A DNA stretch of 64,000 nucleotides from Pyrus communis (Eukaryota; Streptophyta; Magnoliopsida; Rosales; Rosaceae). Under the pieces are notes generated by a model. The model ran no database searches. It was not told the DNA's origin and saw only the letters and a program-made list of their open reading frames with translations. A program made the translations under genes and the position numbers. The stretch covers positions 18,277,100 through 18,341,099 of the forward strand of contig NC_084816.1 in assembly GCF_963583255.1 (NCBI RefSeq). The letters run 5' to 3'. Shown piece by piece: positions 56,815 to 64,000 of this stretch (position 1 is the stretch's first letter; the number at the start of each line of letters is the position of its first letter).

Positions 56815-59524
56815 TGTCACGCCTCAATCCCTACATACGTTTAGGATCGGCATGTGACATCACCAAATACCCGTAACTCTAACATACCCCGTCTTCGAGA
56901 TATGGGCAAAGCACAACTGGAGATCTAACTGCGTAATAATTATTCATATATTTATGGCTGCATCTAACATCCTCGTCTATATACCCTAAACAGGGATCAA
57001 GCCATTCGTAGTTCGTCTTTCACTGCACTCGAACAATCATCACATAAATCACTATGTCTCAACATAATACAACGATTCAGGTATGCAACATCTTAAGGAA
57101 CATTAAAAAAAGCACAATAATATTCTCTAGTCATCTTGCCATTCACACATACACATGCTTTCAAACACCATTCAATAATCACAGCAGTCAATAACACATA
57201 CAATACATCGAAATGCAGGGTTAGAGCGACACAGTTCGGCCGAAGCCTACAACTCTGAAGCTGAAATCAAATCCAAGTAACGAACAAGTCAAATGATGCG
57301 ATTTCGGACCACTTAACTAAATCGATCAACATCAAGTTCCAGACCACTCAACGGAACCAAAACACCAAGTGGGATTCCAGACCGCTCAACGGAATCCAAA
57401 TTAGAATACGATTCCGGACCACTCAACGGAATCACGGAGTAGAAGGGATTCTGGACCTCTCAACGGAATCCGAGTGGATAAGATTTCAGACCATCACTCA
57501 ATGGCATCGCGGAGTAGAAGGGATTCCGGACCTCTCAACGGAATCCAAGTGGATATGATTCCAGACCATCACTCAACGAAATCGCGGAGTGGAAGGGATT
57601 CCGGACCTCTCAACAGAATCCAACTAAAATATAGCACCTACTAAATGTACTAGGTATAACTAATCCTCATCACCCTTAGAATGTGTATGGTCCCTCATTC
57701 GTGGATATACTAAGTAGGACCATCCATGTACCACTGCTACATCGTGCAGTAAATCCATCGCACTACCTACCACTACCTCAACCCTTATAAATTACAATGT
57801 AGTCACCTACACTATCAACTTCTTATAGCCACCAACTAATATGTCACACAAGCATATAAGTTCCACATAATCTTCTAATAGGGTTCTTGGATCTCATTGT
57901 CATAACCTTTATCATACATATCATTCACGTTATCAAGAAAATAAATAAACACATATATATCACAATATGACGTCTCATACACGTAAACTGATGTATATAA
58001 TATATGGGATAACATACTAACCAATATAGGGCCACTAAGCCCTACATAGTCTCTAGAAATACTGATTTTACTATTCAAGATCAATTTGTAGCATATTTAC
58101 AAAAAGTCAAGTCTCTGTCAAATGTGGGATCCACAACCCTATACAAGTCAATTTGGAGCATCTGTCCATAGATTTTCGATCCTTAACTTCCCAAGAGTCT
58201 CATTAATCTTATAGATCAATATCTTAAAATTTTGGAACGATCCAACGATCAGATCTCCACCAATTGCTAATTCAAGTGGTGGTCAACGTTTAGTTTTACA
58301 AACTTAGAAATCCAATTTGGGAAGATTCATGTGTCAGATTCCTGATCTGTTAGTTCCTAATGTCATCAAATATTACATAATATTTTGTATTAAGATTTGG
58401 AGCTGATCCAACGGTCAAATCGTCAATTCATATAATAACCAAATGGCGGCCGAGCAGGCGATCAACTACGAAACTATACTCAAACATCATACTTTAACTA
58501 AATGGATGTCAAATATGGAATTAGGGCATCATAATTTAGCCTAGAAAGGCTAGGTGGGGTCTCAGCCTACGCGCTGCCGCACACGGCGGCTGGCTATCCC
58601 GACTCGCCGGAAAATTCAACTAATTCTAAAAATTACCAAATTACACCAAAATGAAGAACTCGATGAGTGAAGTAAGTTTCATACTTGGGCCGAAGTCCAA
58701 TTCGGCCAGAAAATGCCTGAAATTTCCCACGAACCGCCAAAACCCTGGAAAATGGTGTGCTTTGATTCGGTTTCTATACGAGCTCCGACACCTCTACCAC
58801 AGCTTAGGCTTTGTTCCTAGGGTTGAGGGGAGTCTATTGGTGGTGGTCTTTGGTGGTGAGGGTTGCCAAAGTGGCAGATTGCCGCCGTGGTGTCTCCGAA
58901 ACCCATGGTTCCGTTCTTCATGATACGGGGCCAAAACCCCGTCAATCTAAGGTGCAAAATGGAGAGTGAAGGCCGGTGAAGAGTTTCCAAGTGGTATCTC
59001 AGTGATACTTACTGGAAAAACTACTAAAAATCACTAGAAAACGTTGCCCAAAACCGGGTCAAAAAGGTGTTCGGGTTGGGTAGATCCCCCTCTCCCTCAT
59101 TTCCCCTCCTTTCTTTATTTCCTCATTGGGCAGCCCTATCTCCTTTTCATCTTATCTATCCATCTCTTTTCTTTCTCCATCACAGCCATCCACGCGGCGC
59201 TTCTAGATTTTTTGGAGCCTTCCAAATTATGGTCAAATGACCATTTTACCCATATCTTGGTTTGTTTATATCTTTTTCGTTATAACTCCAGTTTACATTC
59301 CGTTTGCACTCACGTATTCGTATCAACGAGTACTATCCAAATATGTAAAGAAAAGTGGAAAAACATATACACATCAAAGATGTCCTCGAAAATTCCGTTT
59401 AGTCCATTAGGGGCGTTTTCGCCTTTTACTAAAAAAAATTAAGTGCCGCAAATATGAACGCTTCGAAATTAATAATATGAAATACATAATTTTAAATAGT
59501 GAAATCTGGGGATGGGATTTCACA
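56815..59524 (-). mobile_element. Large solo LTR candidate (~2.7 kb)
   Basis: On the minus strand it begins TGTGAAATCCCATCCCC and ends GGCGTGACA, with TG...CA ends. The 5-bp flanks TAAAT (56810-56814) and TAAAC (59525-59529) agree at four positions. No ORF encodes a retrotransposon protein, no partner LTR is visible, and the interior has the mixed AT-rich and repeat texture of long Gypsy LTRs. It could instead be another repeat with coincidental ends. Confidence 0.5.
57299..57621. repeat. Minisatellite of hairpin-forming units
   Basis: Nine units of the type GATTCCGGACC.CTCAACGGAATC, spaced 26-55 bp. The arms GATTCCG and CGGAATC are complementary around a ~10-nt loop. Arm variants stay paired in several units: CGATTT/AAATCG, GTTCC/GGAAC, GGATTCC/GGAATCC. 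The later units also form a higher-order period of ~90 bp with GCGGAGTAGAAGG between them. Confidence 0.85.
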
Positions 59525-59554
59525 TAAACAACTATGGAACTGTAGAGTCAGGTG

Positions 59555-59730
59555 ATCAAGGAGCATCTTTTAGTTTGTATAAACAGCTCTACTCCGAGTT
59601 CGGTTGACTACCTATTCAAGTCTCTATTAACAAGGGATATTTGAGTCCTTGTTGGAAGAGGTCACTTCATTCGCTTTCTTGGCAAAGTGAGGTGTTACCA
59701 TGTTACATTGTTTGGCAATTGAAAGACGAA
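59555..59730 (+). repeat. Dispersed LTR-like repeat, copy 2
   Basis: TTTGTATAAACAGCTCTAC ... GACTACCTATTCAAGTCTC ... GCAAAGTGAGGTGTTACCA parallels 45140-45295 along its length. Confidence 0.65.
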
Positions 59731-60964
59731 CCTATTTTTCTCTCATGTTTCTAAATAATTACCACCACTTACTAATCAAAACTCTCTCGAGTTCTATTTT
59801 TCTCTACTCTTATTTTTACTTAAGCATTGGAAGCCCTTTGGCGGACAGCCCCATCTCTTTTTCAGGGTGTTCGTCAATTAGGCTAATGGTGTTTGTTCTC
59901 TCTTTTAGGTGGAATTTCGTCAAATTAGCCATGTAAAAAATTTGCATCCACATTTATGAAACAAACTTCTTTCTAGTTAGTCCCAACTAGCTTAATTATA
60001 ACTTAGTTAGGAAAGAAGCATCCTCCATCTTCTTAATTACTTATTAGTAGTCTAAATGTTGACATAGACATCACGTGAGAGAAGAAATCCTTTATTACCT
60101 AGGTCTAATTGAAGTAATACTTAAAAGACTAATATGATACAACCATTTTATTTTTAGTTTTTATTTCTTGTTAAGGTCGAAGTGTGTGGGTGAAAGGAAA
60201 GGTGTGAGATGATGGTGGGAGGGAAAAATGTTAGGTTTAGTACACTGCATTTGTATGAGTTTCCTTGAAACAAATTGTATATTCCATTGTCTCTCTCTTT
60301 TCTCACACAAGCTAATTAGCTTTATCATAAGTTGTGAGCAATTTGTGAGTATGAGTGAGCATGGTTTGAAAGACACCTATACTTTGATAATGATGATGCT
60401 ACAAGTCCATTTTGCCTTTTGCACATTCTGGTTATTCACTGCCATGTGCATGCATTATTTCACAATTTGGAATTTTTGCTGCTTATGGCTATGTTGTTTG
60501 TCTAGTCATTCTTGAATAGTTTGTGGGTTTTATTACGTGTGTTTCTTGTTGTATTTTTTTTTCTTCTAATATTCAAGTTGTCAAGATTAAGAGTTGGATG
60601 AATGACCGACTATTAATCACATTAATATTGTCTCAAATTGACCGTATATACAACCGGACTTTGAGTTTCATCGTAAAAGGCTTTGTGCATTATGATTGGA
60701 ATCACTCATATATATTGTAATTTCAACAATGCTCCTCACGTGGAATGGCATTTTTATCCTTTCTTCCCTCAATGCCACGTTGAAAAATTCTTGTCACCAC
60801 TTGAGTAATTGTTTATCAACAAATGGATCTCAAACAAACAACCAGTAATGCATAATGCATGGTTTTCTCTATTGAATTCGAATCAGTCTAATTGATTTGA
60901 CTGACTCCAATCATGAGGATATATGTCTTCTCTCTGGATTTTATTATTGACCAGTATTGATTGA
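59731..60964. other. AT-rich intergenic DNA
   Basis: No gene recognised. Overlapping ORFs of 71-95 codons at 60161-60515 are hydrophobic and lack domain signatures. Confidence 0.45.
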
Positions 60965-61252
60965 AGGGTAGTATTGCCAAAAGATTAGTTGTGCTGCTAT
61001 GGCAAAACAGTTAGTAATGTTGTTAGCTAGCTGATGTGGTAGTTAGTTAGAATTGTTGCAGCTATTAGTTAGAGTTGTTGGTGCTAATAGCTTAGAGCGC
61101 AAGGCAACTAATGAGCTATATAGGTGTGTAAACTGTCATTGTAATTCACTAGGTGAAATATACTGAAATTCATAGCTTTCTTTCTCTCTCTACAACTGCA
61201 TTCATTTCTTTTATTTTTATGCAATTCCTGAGTTCTTACAGTATTGTTATCA
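60965..61252 (+). repeat. Probable 5' LTR of a second Copia element (boundaries uncertain)
   Basis: Lies directly before the primer-binding-like TGGTATCA (61253-61260), and contains GAGCTATATAGGTGTG as a TATA box and a CT-rich leader. I cannot fix its 5' edge; the other LTR lies beyond the window. Confidence 0.5.
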
Positions 61253-64000
61253 TGGTATCACTTACCCGTTGATCTTTGGTGCCGATTTTGCTATGCAATT
61301 TTTCTTGATCAATCAAAGTTTTTTGCTGATTGAAGGTTCTTTGTTGATTGATCGAAGTTCTTGATTGTCGAGGTTCAAGATTGCAGTGTATATCAGGTTA
61401 TTTGTTTCTGATTTTACTATGCACACCGACTGTTTGTTTTGATGCTTTAGTGAGAAAATGTCTGGATTTTTTGTTCAAGATTGAAAAGATGATAGCCATT
61501 TTATGAAAGATTGCAAGGCCAATAGCCAACTTGTTAAAATTTTGAGGATTGTTACTTTTCACTCGAAAAAGGTCGATAGCCAAAGAGTGGTTTATTGAGA
61601 AATTTGTCATTTTGTTCTTGATATTCAAGAACATAGTTTTCTATGATGAAAGAAGATCACATTAGTAAGGTTGTGTTCAAATGGCAGAATCTATTATAAG
61701 GATTGAAGGGTTACTTGGTATGCTCACAGTAAAGTTACAAGATGACAATTTTGTCAAGTGGAGTTTTCAGTTTCAGTCAGTTCTTAGAGGCTATGATCTT
61801 TTTTATTACTTCACTAGAGAAGCTTCATGCCCTCTAAGATTTGTGATCAATACAGAGACATGAGCTACAACAAAGGTCACTTCAGCTTACAAAGATTGGG
61901 TAAAGAAAGATTTGGCTTTGCTTAGTTTACTCATAACTACATTGTCTAATGATGTTATGGAGTATATTATTGATTTCAAGACTTCACATTAGGCTTGAAC
62001 TTGTCTACAAGAAACATTTGCGTTTGTTTCCATGGTGAGAATCAATCAGTTGAAGAGCGAATTTCACACCATTCAGAAAGGTAGGGAATCAGTGGATAAA
62101 TTTCTTCTAAGAGTTAAAGCTATTAAAGATCAACTTGTATCTGTTGGAGAAAATATTATTGAGAATGACTTTCTTATAGCTATTTTGTTTGGATTACCAC
62201 CTGAGTTTAAGATGATAAAAATTGTAGTACTTGCTAAGGATTCAACTATATTATATAAAGATTTGAAGGCTCAACTTCTTGGAGGAAAAGCAAGTATTGA
62301 GTCAAGGATGAAATCTTTGAGCACATCTATGGCAGCAATGTATGTTTAAGGTGAATGATCTAGCTCCAATGGATTTCAAGGTGGTTACAATGGTTTTGAA
62401 ACTGGAGAGAGCTCTAATTCACAAAGGTATCAAGGTGGTTATGAAGGGGAACAATCACATGGTTATCAATTTGGGTTTCAAGGATGATCTGGTTTCATAG
62501 AATCGAAACAAGTCTTTTCAAAAGAATAACTTCTCTGGAGGAAATATGAAGCATAATGAGAACAAGAACAACACTTCAAGACCTTTTTTGAACAACTTTG
62601 GTAACAAGAATTGTAATGGAACACAAGTGGCAATTTATCTGGAAATGGGAGGAGTCTTCAGTCACAGAATGTTAATTTCTCTAGAAGTGGTTTCAGAAGA
62701 GTAACAATTGGAATGACAATACAAATTACGAGTCTGTTATCTCACTTAAGTGTCAAATATGTTCTAGAAGAGGACACACTGCTGCCAATTGTTATCATAG
62801 GTCTGATACTGGTAACACAGGGTTCATTGTATGTCAAATTTGTGAAAAAATGAGGCATATTGCTCTTGAATGTTATCATCAAAATAAGTTCACTTACCAA
62901 GGTAGTCCACCACCATAATCTTTTACTGTAATGATTGCCCATCTCACATTGGACAAGGTGCACCACCGAATAATGGACATGGTTTTTCAAATGGTGATAC
63001 ATAGATCCTGAACACTAGTGTTGCACACCATAAGAGGACAAATGTCAATGCTCTATTTTAAGTCAATATCAGTGCTCTATCTCAAGTCAATCCTTAAAAT
63101 GGAGATAAGAAAATAACTATTGAAAATGGTGAAGGTTTGGCAGTTAAGCATATTGATTCCTCATCCATTATTACTCCTTCAAATACTTTAATATTGCATA
63201 ATGTCTTGCATGTGCCTCAAATAACTATGAATCTTCTTTATGTTAAGAAATTATGCAAAGATAATGGATGTTGGTTTATTTGTGATGATGCGGATTTCTT
63301 TATACAGGACAATGCAACAAGGGTGATTTTGTACCAACGAATGAGTGATGGTGGGGAACTCTTCAAGATTCCAGTGAATGTGTTAGCTAATTCTTTTGCT
63401 GCAAGTCTAAGTAAATGTGCTACCTTCTTGGGATAGAAAGTGAGAGCTACAATTTAGCATCAAAGGCTAGGACATCCATATGAGAAAGTCTTGGTTTCAA
63501 TATTGACGAGTGATGATATTACAGTTAGCAAAGATTCATGTCAAACTATGTGTTCCTCTTGTATTAAAGGGAAAATGTGTAGGCAAGTGTTTCCTGTTAG
63601 ACATGATAATGCTAGTTTTCTTTTTGAGAAAGTCCACTCTAATGTAAAGGGGCCATCTCCAACATAGTCTGTAGAAGGGTATAAATACTACATAACATTT
63701 GCAGATGAGTTTTCAATATTCATGTGGATATTTCATATGATAAATAAATCATATGTTTTTCCAATCTTTGTCAACTTCACTGCATTTGTCCTTAATCAGT
63801 TTAATGCTTCCATTAAATGTTTTCAATATGATGGTTGAGGTGAGTATATGAGTAAAGTGTTTAAGGAATTTTTAGCAAGAAAGGGTATTACACACGTGGT
63901 CTCATGCCCATATACTCCTCAGTAAAATGGAATTGCTAAAAGAAGACATCGACAGGTCATAGAAACTGCTATTACTTTATTGACAAAAACAAGCTTGGCA
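61253..64000 (+). pseudogene. Second Copia element, decayed gag-pol, cut by the window edge
   Basis: Begins with a primer-binding-like TGGTATCA. From 61681: gag (LTVKLQDDNFVKWSFQFQSV ... FHTIQKGRESVDKFLLRVKA), two CCHC-type knuckles (CQICSRRGHTAANCYH near 62755 and CQICEKMRHIALECYH near 62835), a pre-integrase segment (HNVLHVPQITMNLLYVKKL; HQRLGHPYEKVL; CSSCIKGK), then integrase (YYITFADEFSIFMWIF ... QYDG*GEY ... CPYTPQ*NGIA). Many stops sit where CAG, CAA or GGA would be expected. It is non-functional. A distinct Copia lineage from the 50877 element, judging by sequence. Confidence 0.85.

Noticed and set aside
57299..57621. CRISPR-like array
   Set aside because: Plant nuclear context, irregular spacing, and repeats that extend into the spacers; it is a minisatellite.
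60161..60515. Hydrophobic ORFs of 71-95 codons on both strands
   Set aside because: Overlapping frames in AT-rich DNA with no domain and no splice structure.

Overview
The window is plant nuclear DNA: intron-containing genes with GT-AG junctions, chloroplast-targeted products, and dense layers of LTR retrotransposons, SINEs, LINE fragments and MITEs. The Cassandra LTR carrying 5S-like sequence, together with the MITE and SINE families, suggests a Rosaceae genome, probably the apple/pear group. That placement is inference from remembered families, not a search.

Host genes, left to right: RIDA (2028-3781, +), chloroplast imine/enamine deaminase; PPD4-like PsbP-domain lumen protein (7546-9795, -); an unrecognised membrane-tailed protein built from tandemly duplicated phase-0 exons (12069-15266, +); remnants of a CCR4-like gene and of RPL30 (17.4-18.4 kb); OTU2-like deubiquitinase (36359-38751, +); and a USO1-like coiled-coil protein (39523-43489, -), which converges with OTU2. 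All five intact models were rebuilt exon by exon with consistent reading phase.

The centre (19942-36235) is one complete 16.3-kb Ty3/Gypsy element of Tat type. It has two 824-bp LTRs that differ at 7 sites by my count, a GGTTG target duplication, a polypurine tract and a primer-binding-site candidate. On the minus strand it encodes gag and a protease/RT/RNase H/second RNase H/integrase polyprotein. On the opposite strand, between pol and the 3' LTR, it carries a separate unit: a coiled-coil ORF behind a TATA box, and a spliced plant-mobile-domain ORF. The element ends 123 bp upstream of the OTU2 start codon.

The right third (44-64 kb) is a repeat graveyard: several MITE families, a hAT-like MITE split by a decayed Copia element, a 2.7-kb solo-LTR candidate with an array of hairpin-forming repeats, and a second decayed Copia element cut by the window edge. 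The best candidates for a second look are the antisense mobile-domain unit of the Tat element, the tandem-exon gene, the hairpin minisatellite, and the CCR4/RPL30 fragment pair.
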